Positions 47,023-54,804 of a DNA stretch of 64,000 bases are shown here, in pieces (the stretch's first letter is position 1; every line of letters starts with the position of its first letter). The notes beneath the pieces are model-generated. The model searched no databases. It was given only the letters and a program-made list of their open reading frames with translations, and was not told the DNA's origin. The stretch is taken from positions 1 through 64,000 of the forward strand of contig NZ_MVHU01000024.1 in NCBI RefSeq assembly GCF_002086285.1, in the 5' to 3' direction. The translations under genes and the position numbers were made by a program. The DNA comes from Mycolicibacter kumamotonensis (lineage in GTDB: Bacteria; Actinomycetota; Actinomycetes; Mycobacteriales; Mycobacteriaceae).

Positions 47023-47085
47023 GGTTACCTCGATGCGGTGGGGTCCGTCATCACCTATGACGGGCCGACACCACGAGAGGTAACC
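47023..47085. promoter_or_regulatory. Concentric inverted repeats between doxX and the sigma-factor gene: candidate divergent ECF promoters
   Basis: The outer arms GGTTACCTC (47023-47031) and GAGGTAACC (47077-47085) are perfect 9-bp inverted repeats. The inner arms CGTCAT (47046-47051) and ATGACG (47057-47062) share exactly the same centre, 47054. On each strand GGTTACC is followed 16 bases later by CGTCAT, the layout of an ECF -35/-10 pair with a CGTC core. The + copy points to sigJ and the - copy to doxX. Confidence 0.6.
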
Positions 47086-47086
47086 G

Positions 47087-47962
47087 ATGACGACTGAGTC
47101 GCAGCTGGCGGAGGATTTCGAACAGCAGCGCCCTCGCCTGCTGGCGCTGGCCTATCGGATCCTGGGGTCGGGGGCCGACGCCGAAGACGCCGTTCAGGAG
47201 GCGTGGCTGCGGCTGTCGCGCCAGGACGTCGACGCGATCGACAACCTGCCGGGGTGGCTGACGACCGTGACCGGGCGCATCTGCATCGACACCTTGCGGG
47301 CGCGCGCCGCCCGGCCGGAAATCTCGACCGACCTAGACCTGCCCGACCTAATCGTGACCGATGACCGCGACACCCCGGAAGACGCTGCGGTGCTTGCGGA
47401 TTCGGTAGGGCTGGCATTACTGGTCGTGCTGGGGTCGCTGCGCCCGGACGAACGGCTCGCGTTCGTGCTGCACGACATGTTCGCGGTTCCCTTCGCCGAG
47501 ATCGGACCGATCGTCGGCAAATCGGCCGATGCGGCCAAGATGCTGGCCAGCCGGGCACGGCGCAAAGTCCAGGACGTGCCCACGCCGGCGGGGGATCGGC
47601 GTGCCCAGCGTGAGGTCGTCGACGCCTTTCTGGCCGCCGCGCAGGACGGTGACTTCGATGCCCTGGTGCGGGTGCTCGACCCGGAGGTCACCTGGCGCCA
47701 GCACACCGCCCGCGGCGTGACCGTCACGACCGGAGCCGGTGACGTCCTGGAGGCGATCCGCCGGGGCCGCGGAGCCCGGGTCACCGCGCGTCGTGTCCTG
47801 GTCAACGGCGAGCCCGGCATCCTGGGCTGGGGCCCGACCGGGCGCCCACTGAGTCTGATGGCGTGCACGGTGCGAAACGGCCGGCTGGTGGGCATCGTGT
47901 CGATCACCGACCCGGTCCGGCTGGGCGGCATGGAGCTGCCGGAACCTCCCGACGGGGTCTAG
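47087..47962 (+). CDS. sigJ: ECF41-type (SigJ-like) RNA polymerase sigma factor
   Basis: This 291-aa protein has sigma region 2 (residues ~15-80; RLLALAYRILGSGADAEDAVQEAWLRL, NLPGWLTTVTGRICIDTLRARAARPE) and region 4 (~110-160; LRPDERLAFVLHDMFAVPFAEIGPIVGKSADAAKMLASRARRKV). A C-terminal SnoaL-like domain (~170-285) ends in NGRLVGIVSITDPVRL, comparable to the DGKI and NPDKL motifs of ECF41 sigma factors. In ECF41 proteins this fused domain replaces an anti-sigma factor and controls activity (established). The divergent DoxX gene and the symmetric intergenic repeat suggest autoregulation plus doxX control. The name follows M. tuberculosis SigJ; orthology is not certain. Confidence 0.88.
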   Translation: MTTESQLAEDFEQQRPRLLALAYRILGSGADAEDAVQEAWLRLSRQDVDAIDNLPGWLTTVTGRICIDTLRARAARPEISTDLDLPDLIVTDDRDTPEDAAVLADSVGLALLVVLGSLRPDERLAFVLHDMFAVPFAEIGPIVGKSADAAKMLASRARRKVQDVPTPAGDRRAQREVVDAFLAAAQDGDFDALVRVLDPEVTWRQHTARGVTVTTGAGDVLEAIRRGRGARVTARRVLVNGEPGILGWGPTGRPLSLMACTVRNGRLVGIVSITDPVRLGGMELPEPPDGV

Positions 47963-48038
47963 GCGTGCGCATCGAGGCCCCCGCCTTGTCATCGGCGGCG
48001 AGCGGGAACGCTAGTGTCATGGTCGCGAGTTAGCACCG

Positions 48039-48112
48039 GGGGCGGTAGCTCAGTCGGTTAGAGCCGCGGACTCATAATCCGTTGGTCGCGGGTTCGAGCC
48101 CCGCCCGCCCCA
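48039..48112 (+). tRNA. tRNA-Met (anticodon CAT)
   Basis: The acceptor GGGGCGG pairs with CCGCCCC (48105-48111). The D-arm contains AGCTCAGTCGGTTAGAGC. The anticodon loop CTCATAA has CAT at 48073-48075, the T-stem GCGGG pairs with CCCGC around TTCGAGC, and the discriminator is A. CCA is not encoded (CAA follows). CAT is also the anticodon of lysidine-modified tRNA-Ile2 and initiator tRNA. The fully paired acceptor end argues against initiator, and elongator Met is preferred. A TAGTGT -10 is at 48012-48017. An IS remnant lies directly downstream. Confidence 0.9.
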
Positions 48113-48141
48113 CAATTAGCTGTATTACCTCGGCTGATGGT

Positions 48142-48258
48142 TGACAGTTACTTCGGTTGATCCGTGACACTTCCTGGATGAGGGAGTTGAGCGTGGTCGA
48201 GCAGCGGTGTCAGGCCGTGTTGGCGATGGTGACCGGGGTCGGGTGGACCTACCACTGA
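48142..48258 (+). mobile_element. IS481-family insertion sequence remnant
   Basis: The frame 48178-48258 encodes 26 residues starting MRELSVVEQRCQAVLAMVTG, the start of IS481-type transposases as I know them, and then diverges and stops (GVGWTYH, TGA). Just upstream, 48142-48169 (TGACAG...CGGTTGATCCGTGACA) resembles the terminal sequence of such elements. No DDE catalytic region follows, so only the left end survives. It lies 30 bases after tRNA-Met, a common integration neighbourhood. Confidence 0.6.
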
Positions 48259-48468
48259 CGCCGCCGGTCGCATCCTGCAAGCTGACCCCGACAGAGGTCG
48301 AACTGCTCACATGGTAGCCGCGTTGGGGCTGAGCACAGTGTGAGCCGCGCGGGGCAGGTAACACACGTGTTTCGGCGAGCTACCGGCCCCCGGGGGCGAT
48401 GTGCAGCCGTGCCGCGACCTTACGGGCGATGCTGTGCGGGGCCGGTCGGTTCATCGCGGCCCGATGAC
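48259..48468. other. Short region without gene after the IS remnant
   Basis: No domain, RBS-supported frame or repeat was recognised. It may contain decayed mobile-element DNA and the 3' flank of the PE-PPE-like gene that ends at 48469. Confidence 0.4.
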
Positions 48469-49203
48469 TCACGCGGCGCTGAGTGCGTTGAGCAGCGCAT
48501 CCCAGAGCTCGGTGGTGGTGAGTGTGGGAATGTCGTTGATCGTGGTCATTCCGTCGACGACCGTTGTGGCCGAGTCGATTTCTGCCGGCGTCAACCCGAG
48601 GTAGGCCTCGTGGAGTTCCAGGCCGAGTAGGAGGTCCTGCCAACTCATGCCCAAGACGCCGGGTTCCGCGTAGGCATCACCGTGAATGTTGTACACGTCG
48701 GTCGGGTACAGGTCGTTGGGGACGACGGTGGTGTTGGCGCCGAGCATGACGAAACGCAGAGCGTCGCTGGGGACGCCGGCGTCGGCGAGTTGCTGTTCGG
48801 CGAGAGAAGCCACCAGGCTGCTTTGCGAGTAGGTGAAAATGGTCAACGGGTCGCTGCACACGCCGGAGGCGTCGCAGTCCATGCCGCCGGCGGCGTAGTC
48901 GGCGAGGACCGCGTTGACCAGGATGGTTTCGCCCTGCGCGACGCTTTGGCCGAAGTCGTTGGTCTCGGGAGTGGTCAGTGCCAGCGTCGACGCGGTGGTG
49001 CCCTCATACCCGTTCGGTTCGAGGTACAGGTTGAGCGCGTCGCTGATGTAGGCGGCATTCGGCGTCGGGATGCCGGTCGGCCCCAGGATCAACGCGTTCG
49101 TTGATCCGTAGAGGAAGTCATAGCTGTCGTCGGCGGCGTTGGCGGCCGCGGCCCACCCCAGCCCGGCGCCGCACAGCGCGGCGCCCAGGATCACATGCTT
49201 CAT
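48469..49203 (-). CDS. Secreted PE-PPE-domain hydrolase paralogue A (244 aa)
   Basis: A signal peptide (MKHVILGAALCGAGLGWAAAANA, probable cleavage near residue 23) is followed by a PE-PPE-type alpha/beta-hydrolase domain. Motifs are LILGPTGIPTPNAAYI, LYLEPNGYEG, ALTTPETNDF and the nucleophile region TIFTYSQSSLVASLAEQQL. PE-PPE proteins normally have GxSxS; here the first Gly is Thr (TYSQS) in both paralogues. No PE or PPE N-terminal domain is present. Two Cys in GMDCDASGVCSDP may form a disulphide. A paralogue lies about 280 bases upstream on the same strand. A secreted esterase role is likely. Confidence 0.82.
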   Translation of the reverse strand: MKHVILGAALCGAGLGWAAAANAADDSYDFLYGSTNALILGPTGIPTPNAAYISDALNLYLEPNGYEGTTASTLALTTPETNDFGQSVAQGETILVNAVLADYAAGGMDCDASGVCSDPLTIFTYSQSSLVASLAEQQLADAGVPSDALRFVMLGANTTVVPNDLYPTDVYNIHGDAYAEPGVLGMSWQDLLLGLELHEAYLGLTPAEIDSATTVVDGMTTINDIPTLTTTELWDALLNALSAA

Positions 49204-49314
49204 CGGTTTCCCCTGGTTGCAGGTTCAGGCGGTCTCGCCGAGCTGCGCTGGTCGGCAGGTGATTACGTTGGCCGACTCCCGCGGGTGAGCGCTGCGACAG
49301 CGGTCGTCGACGGC

Positions 49315-49375
49315 GAAATTATTTCAGCTGCCGTCAATCTTGGCGCCCGGAACCGAAATATCGCCGAACGATATT
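49315..49375 (-). promoter_or_regulatory. Upstream region of paralogue A: duplicated motif and inverted repeat
   Basis: Bases 49315-49338 match 50378-50401, upstream of paralogue B, at 19 of 24 positions; both end in CGTCAAT. An inverted repeat AATATCG-CCGAA-CGATATT occupies 49357-49375. The motif lies 112 bases before the start of A and 129 before B, so the duplication that created the pair seems to have carried regulatory DNA with it. Confidence 0.45.
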
Positions 49376-49484
49376 GATTATGTCAGGCCACTCGACCGCG
49401 AACCGGCTGGTGCTTTCGGTTGGCTAGGCACTGGTCGCACGTGCACGAGTCTTATTTCGTGGACGCCGGTTCACAACCCGGGTA

Positions 49485-50249
49485 TCACACGTGGAAGAAC
49501 GAACTGACCAGCGCTGTGACCAACTCGGGGAAGCTGAGTTCGGGAATCTCGTTGAACGTGGTCAGTCCGTCGGTAAACGAATCCGCCGAGGCGATCTGGT
49601 CCGCCGTCAACCCGAGGTAGGCGTTGTGGACGGCCAACCCGAACAGCACGTCCTGCCAATTTGTGTTCCCGAACAGCAGGTCGATCCAACTCTTGGTCAG
49701 CGAGTGAGTCGCGTAGATGTCACCGTCGATGTTGAAAACCTCGGTGGGGTACATGCCGGTGGGGACGGCGGCGGGGGTGGCGCCGAGCATCACGAAACGT
49801 AACGCGTCCTCGGGGACGCCGGCTTTCACGAGGTCGTCTTGGACGTTAGCGGCGATCAGGCTGCTTTGGGAGTAGGTGAAGATGGTCAGCGGATCGCTGC
49901 ACACACCTGCATCGTCGCAGCCCATTGTGCCGGCGTGGTACTCGGCCAAGATCGCGTCGGTAAGGACCTTTTCGCCTTCCGGGACACTGTCGAGGAAGTT
50001 GAAGGAGTTGGGCAGTGTCAGCGCGTGTGACGAATCAACGTCGCCCTGGTACCCCAGCGGATCGAGGTACAGGTCGATCCCGTTGGTGATGTAGTTGGCG
50101 CTCGGCGTCGGGATATTGGTCGGGCCCAGGACCAACGCATCGGTTGAGCCGTAAAGGAAGTCGTACTTGTTGTCGTCGGCGGCATTGGCTGCTGCGGCGA
50201 ACGCCAGCGCGGCGCCGGCCAGCGCGACGCCCAGGATCACTTTCTTCAT
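49485..50249 (-). CDS. Secreted PE-PPE-domain hydrolase paralogue B (254 aa)
   Basis: The ATG has a strong AAGGAGG upstream. The signal peptide is MKKVILGVALAGAALAFAAAANA. The mature part parallels paralogue A motif by motif: YDFLYGSTDALVLGPTNIPTPSANYI, GCDDAGVCSDPLTIFTYSQSSLIA, DALRFVMLGA, MYPTEVFNIDGD, LAVHNAYLGLTADQIASADSFTDGLTTFNEIPEL. It has an insertion (WIDLLFGNTNWQDV) relative to A. The nucleophile elbow is again TYSQS. The pair is a tandem duplication, probably of secreted esterase-like enzymes. Confidence 0.83.
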   Translation of the reverse strand: MKKVILGVALAGAALAFAAAANAADDNKYDFLYGSTDALVLGPTNIPTPSANYITNGIDLYLDPLGYQGDVDSSHALTLPNSFNFLDSVPEGEKVLTDAILAEYHAGTMGCDDAGVCSDPLTIFTYSQSSLIAANVQDDLVKAGVPEDALRFVMLGATPAAVPTGMYPTEVFNIDGDIYATHSLTKSWIDLLFGNTNWQDVLFGLAVHNAYLGLTADQIASADSFTDGLTTFNEIPELSFPELVTALVSSFFHV

Positions 50250-50800
50250 GAGGTCCTCCTTGTTCGGAAGGTCCCCGAGGATGTCTCGAGGGGTTCTGGG
50301 ACAAGACGTGATTCTGTTGTGCGACATCTCCCGGGGGGCGATGCCGATCGCGAGCTGGCAACCGCCTGCCAACAGTTGGAATTATTGCCGCCGACGTCAA
50401 TAAAATCCCCGAAATCCAAATAATCGCCAAGAAATTCATGAGGGTGGGCTTTCCGCGTTGCTGAGCCGATCGCCCGCGCGTGTCGGTGGTCGGCGGACCT
50501 GACTGCGGACCCGGATGGACCGCGGTGCACCCGAAACGCGAATTCATCCGTTGACCAGCGTGCCCAGAGTTGCCGGGGCTGAAACCCAGGCCGGCCTCCA
50601 CCGGATTTGGCGGCCTACACCCGCCGGCGGCTGCGGCCAGGCCGAGTCCGCCGTGGTTGCTCGAGATGCCCCGATTCCCGCCCGCGGTCGACGGATCAGG
50701 CCGAGGATTGACGGCGGTGGCGACGCGGGTATGGGTTCGCCTGTCGCCTGTGCCGGCGCACGAACCAGGGCCGGCGGTGAAAGGAGGGCTGCACCAATCC
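50250..50800. other. Intergenic region upstream of PE-PPE-like paralogue B
   Basis: A less GC-rich stretch at about 50370-50440 (AATTATT, CAATAAAAT, CCAAATAATC) contains the duplicated upstream motif at 50378-50401 and is the likely promoter region of paralogue B. The rest is GC-rich with no supported gene. The last 25 bases hold AAGGAGGG, the RBS of the frameshifted gene at 50801. Confidence 0.5.
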
Positions 50801-51114
50801 ATGGCTGATATCACCGGCCTCTACCAAGCGCTCCTGGGCCGCATCCTCGGTGACGATGCGACAGCGCCGCTTGAGCTGCGCCGGGCTGCCTTCGACAACG
50901 CCGGGCTCGACGAGCCGATCAGGACTCTGGTCGACACGGTGGCCCACCGCTCCTACCGGGTGAGCGACGAGGACGTCGCCGCCGCACGATCCGCGGGTCT
51001 GAGCGAAGACAGATCTTTGAGATCGTGGTGTGCGCCGCGGTCGGTCAGGCGACCCGGCAGTACACCGGTGCATTGGAAGCGCTGGCCGCCGCCGGCGAAG
51101 GGGGCCCGCGATGA
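50801..51114 (+). pseudogene. Frameshifted small CMD-associated protein
   Basis: The frame starts at the ATG at 50801 (AAGGAGGG upstream) with [18 protein letters not shown] and runs cleanly to LSED near 51010. The next frame continues sensibly as [34 protein letters not shown] and ends with a TGA that overlaps the next start (ATGA, 51111-51114). Inserting one base near 51010 (GAAGAC[C]AGATC) joins the two into a 104-aa protein. It is therefore a one-base deletion, either real or a sequencing error. The intact form is a small helical protein preceding a CMD-like enzyme. Function unknown. Confidence 0.7.
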
Positions 51115-51686
51115 GGCTCGCGATTCTCGATCACGGGCACCGACTGCGCACCAAGGCCCCGCTGGGGATGATTCGACTGGTGTCTCGCCAGCCGGTCGTC
51201 GACGCCGTCAAACTCGCGTTCTACCGACCCGAGTTCTACGGCGGCGGTGCCCTCACCAACGAGGCGATGCGCGGGCCCTCGGCGTGGTCGGTCGGGGAGC
51301 GGGAACTGATGGCCGCCTACGTCTCCGAGGTCAACCGGTGCCCGTTTTGCGTCGCGGCACACACGGCCACGTCCAACCTCTGCTACGGCGATCACGCGAC
51401 GGCCGCGGCCACCCTCGCCGATCTGGAGACGGCACCCATCACCGAGCCGCTGCGGGCGACGCTTCGCCTGTTGGGCAGACTCACCCGCGAGCACAGCGTC
51501 GATGCCGAGGACGTGCGAGCCGTGCTGGCGACCGGTGTGACCGCCGAGCAGCTCAAGGACGCCCTGGCCGTGAGCCTGGTCTTCAACATCACCGACCGGC
51601 TGGCCAACGCCTTCGACTTCGAAGTCGCCGGCCCGGCCGCCATAGAGGCCGGTGCGCGCCATCTGGTGAAGCGCGGCTACGGCTGA
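51111..51686 (+). CDS. Carboxymuconolactone-decarboxylase/AhpD-family protein
   Basis: This 191-aa helical protein has the AhpD-type motif [18 protein letters not shown] (CxxC-x3-H) at residues ~80-90, with ELMAAYVS before and [13 protein letters not shown] near the end. The Cys pair plus His suggests a peroxidase-like disulphide chemistry rather than decarboxylation. The start ATG overlaps the frameshifted gene's stop, so the two were translationally coupled. Premature termination at the frameshift could reduce its expression. Confidence 0.85.
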   Translation: MRLAILDHGHRLRTKAPLGMIRLVSRQPVVDAVKLAFYRPEFYGGGALTNEAMRGPSAWSVGERELMAAYVSEVNRCPFCVAAHTATSNLCYGDHATAAATLADLETAPITEPLRATLRLLGRLTREHSVDAEDVRAVLATGVTAEQLKDALAVSLVFNITDRLANAFDFEVAGPAAIEAGARHLVKRGYG

Positions 51687-51712
51687 CGGTCTGCGACTAC
51701 ACTCTTGAGTTC

Positions 51713-52432
51713 ATGGCCATCCGGCGCGCGGTGCTCGTCATCGCCGATATCGGCGGCTACACCGCCTACATGAACTGGAACAGGACCCACCTGGTACACG
51801 CCCAGATGGCGGTGGCCACGCTGCTGGAATCGGTCATCGACGCGGCCAAGGGCATGAAGCTGGCGAAGCTGGAGGGCGACGCCGCCTTCTTCTGGGCGCC
51901 CGACGGTGACGCCCAGAAACTGGTCAGCGAGCGGCTGGCGCGGATGCATCAGGCGTTCATCGACCGGCGTGCGCGTATCGAGAACGGACGCCTGTGTGAG
52001 TGCGACAGCTGCCGGCAATTGATGAACCTGTCGCTGAAATTCGTTGCTCACCAGGGCGAGGTGGCCGAGCAGAAGGTCAAGCGCCACACCGAGCTCGCCG
52101 GTGTCGACGTCATCCTGGTGCACCGGATGCTCAAGAATCAGGTGCCGGTGCCCGAATACGTGTTGATGACCGACGCCGTCGCGGAGTGTCTCGACGAGCC
52201 GGTGCGCGCGGTGTGCACCCCCCTGGTGCACGATTTCGACGGGCTGGGCCAAACGTCTACGTACTACCTGGATCTGGCGAACTCGGCGGTGCCGCCGCCC
52301 CCGGACGCCCTGGGTTGGGCCGGCAGGCTGAAGTTCCGGCTGAGTTCGCTGCCGTTCATGCTCGGTGCCAAGGAACCGTGTGCGGGATTCCGCAGTCTGG
52401 GCCGCGGCGCCCCGGAACTGTCGCGGGGCTGA
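51713..52432 (+). CDS. DUF2652 (nucleotide-cyclase-like fold) protein
   Basis: This 239-aa protein begins [14 protein letters not shown] and has [14 protein letters not shown]. These two segments resemble the metal-binding Asp motifs of class III adenylate cyclases and are typical of DUF2652 proteins. A Cys cluster ([10 protein letters not shown]) follows, then [26 protein letters not shown], which resembles cyclase-homology C-terminal regions. Whether it makes cyclic nucleotide is unknown. A TACACT -10 at 51698-51703 nine bases before the ATG suggests a leaderless mRNA independent of the upstream gene. Confidence 0.78.
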   Translation: MAIRRAVLVIADIGGYTAYMNWNRTHLVHAQMAVATLLESVIDAAKGMKLAKLEGDAAFFWAPDGDAQKLVSERLARMHQAFIDRRARIENGRLCECDSCRQLMNLSLKFVAHQGEVAEQKVKRHTELAGVDVILVHRMLKNQVPVPEYVLMTDAVAECLDEPVRAVCTPLVHDFDGLGQTSTYYLDLANSAVPPPPDALGWAGRLKFRLSSLPFMLGAKEPCAGFRSLGRGAPELSRG

Positions 52433-52468
52433 CCGCAGCGCAGCGGGGGCAGGGCCGATGGCCGCCGG

Positions 52469-53155
52469 CTACAGCCTTGCGGCGACGAAGTCGGCGGCTT
52501 GGTTGACCATGCCCGACGAGATGTAGGCACTGGCCAGGTGTTGCGGCCAGTTCGCTTCCCAGGTGTTCGGATCGGCCGGGTTGCAGACCGGGTCGGCGCC
52601 ATGACACTGCTCGATGGTCCGGTCGTTGTAGACCGGGCTGAAGTTGGTGATGGGTCCGACCCACTGACTGCCGTTGCCGAACAGCGCAACCGCGGCGATG
52701 TGCTCGTCGGCGCCCGGTGGCAGAGGATTGGTGAAGCCCAACGCCGAAAAGGGGACCGCCAGCACCACGTCGGTGACCGCCGCGCCCAGCGAATATCCCC
52801 CCGGCACGATACGGGTGTTGGGGCACCCGCTGATCGTCTTCTGGATGTGGGCGCTCATGTCGTTGGCGCCCTGGTCGATCTGATTGTCGGCGGGGTAATT
52901 CACCGCATACACACCGATGTTCTTGGAGGTCTTGGAGCGCAGCGCGCTGACGAATGCATTGCCGACCGCCCCGACGCCGGGCGATTCCAGGCGCCCACGG
53001 GCGAACACCACTTCGGCGTCGGGACATGCTGCGCTGGCCGGCGACACCGCACCGGGTGTCCCGGCGGGAAGGACGACGGGGGCGATCAGCAGGACTGCCG
53101 CCAGCACAGCGCCGAAGCCGGTGAGTCGCAGACGGTGGGCCGAAGAATCGCTCAC
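52469..53155 (-). CDS. Secreted cutinase-family esterase
   Basis: This 228-aa protein has a signal peptide (LTGFGAVLAAVLLIAPVVL, ending near ASAA) and a cutinase domain: ACPDAEVVFARGRLESPGVG, the nucleophile motif IVPGGYSLGAAV and CHGADPVCNP with the acid, then PQHLASAYISSG with the catalytic His. Four Cys form the two conserved disulphides. Mycobacterial Culp enzymes hydrolyse lipid esters (established). The nucleophile elbow is GYSLG instead of the usual GYSQG. GTG 53155 was chosen; a start at 53197 would extend the N-terminus by 14 residues. Confidence 0.88.
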   Translation of the reverse strand: MSDSSAHRLRLTGFGAVLAAVLLIAPVVLPAGTPGAVSPASAACPDAEVVFARGRLESPGVGAVGNAFVSALRSKTSKNIGVYAVNYPADNQIDQGANDMSAHIQKTISGCPNTRIVPGGYSLGAAVTDVVLAVPFSALGFTNPLPPGADEHIAAVALFGNGSQWVGPITNFSPVYNDRTIEQCHGADPVCNPADPNTWEANWPQHLASAYISSGMVNQAADFVAARL

Positions 53156-53217
53156 GAGGTGAATGGTAGTGGCCCACAGCCATTCTGTCGCCGCCAATAG
53201 CCCGGCCGGTTTGGCCG

Positions 53218-54804
53218 CTACTCGGTGTCCGCAGGGCCCAGCAGGCGTACTTCCTCCAGATCCATCGACGCCTGCACTTCACGTAATACGATGTCGTCGA
53301 TCTGATTTCGGTCGCGAAGTTCGGTGACAGCCCGGCGCTTGTGCTCGAGGACGCCCAGATGTATTTGCCGCACCACGTCTTCATACCCGGCGGCGTCGCC
53401 GGCTCGATCGTCTGTCGTCACCAGCGCGGCCTGGTCCCGGTACTCCTGGTGTAAGCGGTCCACCACCTCCGGGTCGGCGTTGAGTTGACCTGCCACCCGC
53501 GGCAGCGCCTCCAGCGCGGCCTCGGCGGCGCGGCTGCGGGCCAGCCGCAATTCCTCGGCGCGCGCCGAATCCTCGGGCATGCGGGCCCAGCGAACGACGG
53601 CCGGCAACGTGCTGCCTTGCAGCAACACGGTCACCAGGATCACGAACGACACCACGTAGATGATCAGGTTGCGATCCGGGAACGCCTCGCCGCTGTGGGT
53701 GGTCAGCGGGACGGCCAGTGCCGCGGCCAGTGAGACCGCGCCGCGGAAGCCCGCCCAACTCGACACCGCGCGCTGCCGCCAGTCGATACGACGGGCTCGC
53801 TGTTCGGCGCGCCGGTCCACGAGGCGGATGAGCACGGTGGTGATCTCCGCCCAGGCGATCCGGGTCACGATGACCACGCCCGTGACAGCCAGGCCGAGCG
53901 CCGTGGCATGGGCGAGACCCTCTCCGATGTTGACGATGCCGTGCACGGCGCCGGGAAGCTGAACACCGACGAATACCCACAACGAACCGTTGATCAGAAA
54001 GGTCGCGATGTCCCAGAAGGCGAAAGCCTGCAGCCGCGAACGGGCCCCGATGACCCGCGGGCCGACGTAGTTCAGCACCAGGGCCGACACCAGCACCGCG
54101 ACGACGCCGCTGCAATGAAATGTCTGGGCCAGCAGGAACGCCGCGAACGGGGTCAGCAGGCTCAGGGCGCCTTCCTCCAGCGGTGCGTCGATGCGGCGGC
54201 GCAGCAGCGTGACCGCTCCTCCGACCAGCAGCCCGGCCACGATCCCGCCGAGGTAGGAGCCGACGAAGCGGCCCACCAGGTCGACGGGTCCGATCGAGGG
54301 GCTGCCCGTCGCGACGGCGACCGTCACGGCGAACAACACCAGCGCAGTCCCATCGTTGATGATGCTTTCGGCGCGCAGCACGGTCAGGGGCTGACGCGGC
54401 AGTTTCTTGGCCAGTCCGGCCACCGCGGCGGCATCGGTGGGCGACAGTACGGCGCCCAGCACCGACGCCGCATGGGGCTCCATTCCCAGCGCTCGCGCCG
54501 TCCACGACACCGCCACCGCGGTCGCGATCACCAGGCCGACACTGACCAGGACGATCACCCGCAGGTTCGCCCGTATCTCGCGAAAACTGGTGTTCAGGCT
54601 CTCCCAGTACAGGATCGCCGGCAAGAACAGCAGCAGCACGATCTCCCCGTCGAGCTGGGTCTCGCCGAAGCGGGGGATCAGGCCCAGCATGCCGCCGAGC
54701 AGGATGAGCAGTACCGGCGGGCCGACGCGATACCGCTTGCCCAGGAGCGTGCCCGCGACCACGGTGGCGACGAGCGTGACAATGACGACGAGGCCAAACA
54801 CCAT
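53218..54804 (-). CDS. CPA1-family Na+/H+ antiporter
   Basis: This 528-aa protein has about 12 membrane helices over residues 1-410 (VIVTLVATVVAGTLLGKRY, LLLLFLPAILYWESLNTS). The CPA1 ion-site region is GAVLSPTDAAAVAGLAKKLPRQPLTVLRAESIINDGTALVLF (the Asp of SPTDA and ND). The GFRGAVSLAAALAVP motif is also present. The last 110 residues are an acidic/basic cytoplasmic tail (ARAEELRLARSRAAEAALEAL). The ATG at 54804 overlaps the TetR stop (TGATG), so the antiporter and TetR gene form one operon. Confidence 0.92.
   Translation of the reverse strand: MVFGLVVIVTLVATVVAGTLLGKRYRVGPPVLLILLGGMLGLIPRFGETQLDGEIVLLLFLPAILYWESLNTSFREIRANLRVIVLVSVGLVIATAVAVSWTARALGMEPHAASVLGAVLSPTDAAAVAGLAKKLPRQPLTVLRAESIINDGTALVLFAVTVAVATGSPSIGPVDLVGRFVGSYLGGIVAGLLVGGAVTLLRRRIDAPLEEGALSLLTPFAAFLLAQTFHCSGVVAVLVSALVLNYVGPRVIGARSRLQAFAFWDIATFLINGSLWVFVGVQLPGAVHGIVNIGEGLAHATALGLAVTGVVIVTRIAWAEITTVLIRLVDRRAEQRARRIDWRQRAVSSWAGFRGAVSLAAALAVPLTTHSGEAFPDRNLIIYVVSFVILVTVLLQGSTLPAVVRWARMPEDSARAEELRLARSRAAEAALEALPRVAGQLNADPEVVDRLHQEYRDQAALVTTDDRAGDAAGYEDVVRQIHLGVLEHKRRAVTELRDRNQIDDIVLREVQASMDLEEVRLLGPADTE

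Noticed and set aside
48360..48470. Reverse frame ending in HSIARKVAARLHIAPGG
   Set aside because: Short, unsupported by an RBS and not recognised as a known protein end. It may be decayed mobile-element DNA.
50250..50460. Possible small membrane peptide on the minus strand (FLAIIWISGILLTSAAIIP)
   Set aside because: It is in an AT-richer promoter region, its reading frame runs into the paralogue B gene without a stop, and no RBS is present. I read it as upstream regulatory DNA.
50570..52432. 620-codon frame spanning the frameshifted gene, the CMD gene and the DUF2652 gene
   Set aside because: It is open by chance over the CMD gene, which is clearly encoded in another frame. The protein is only coherent at its start (frameshifted gene) and end (DUF2652).
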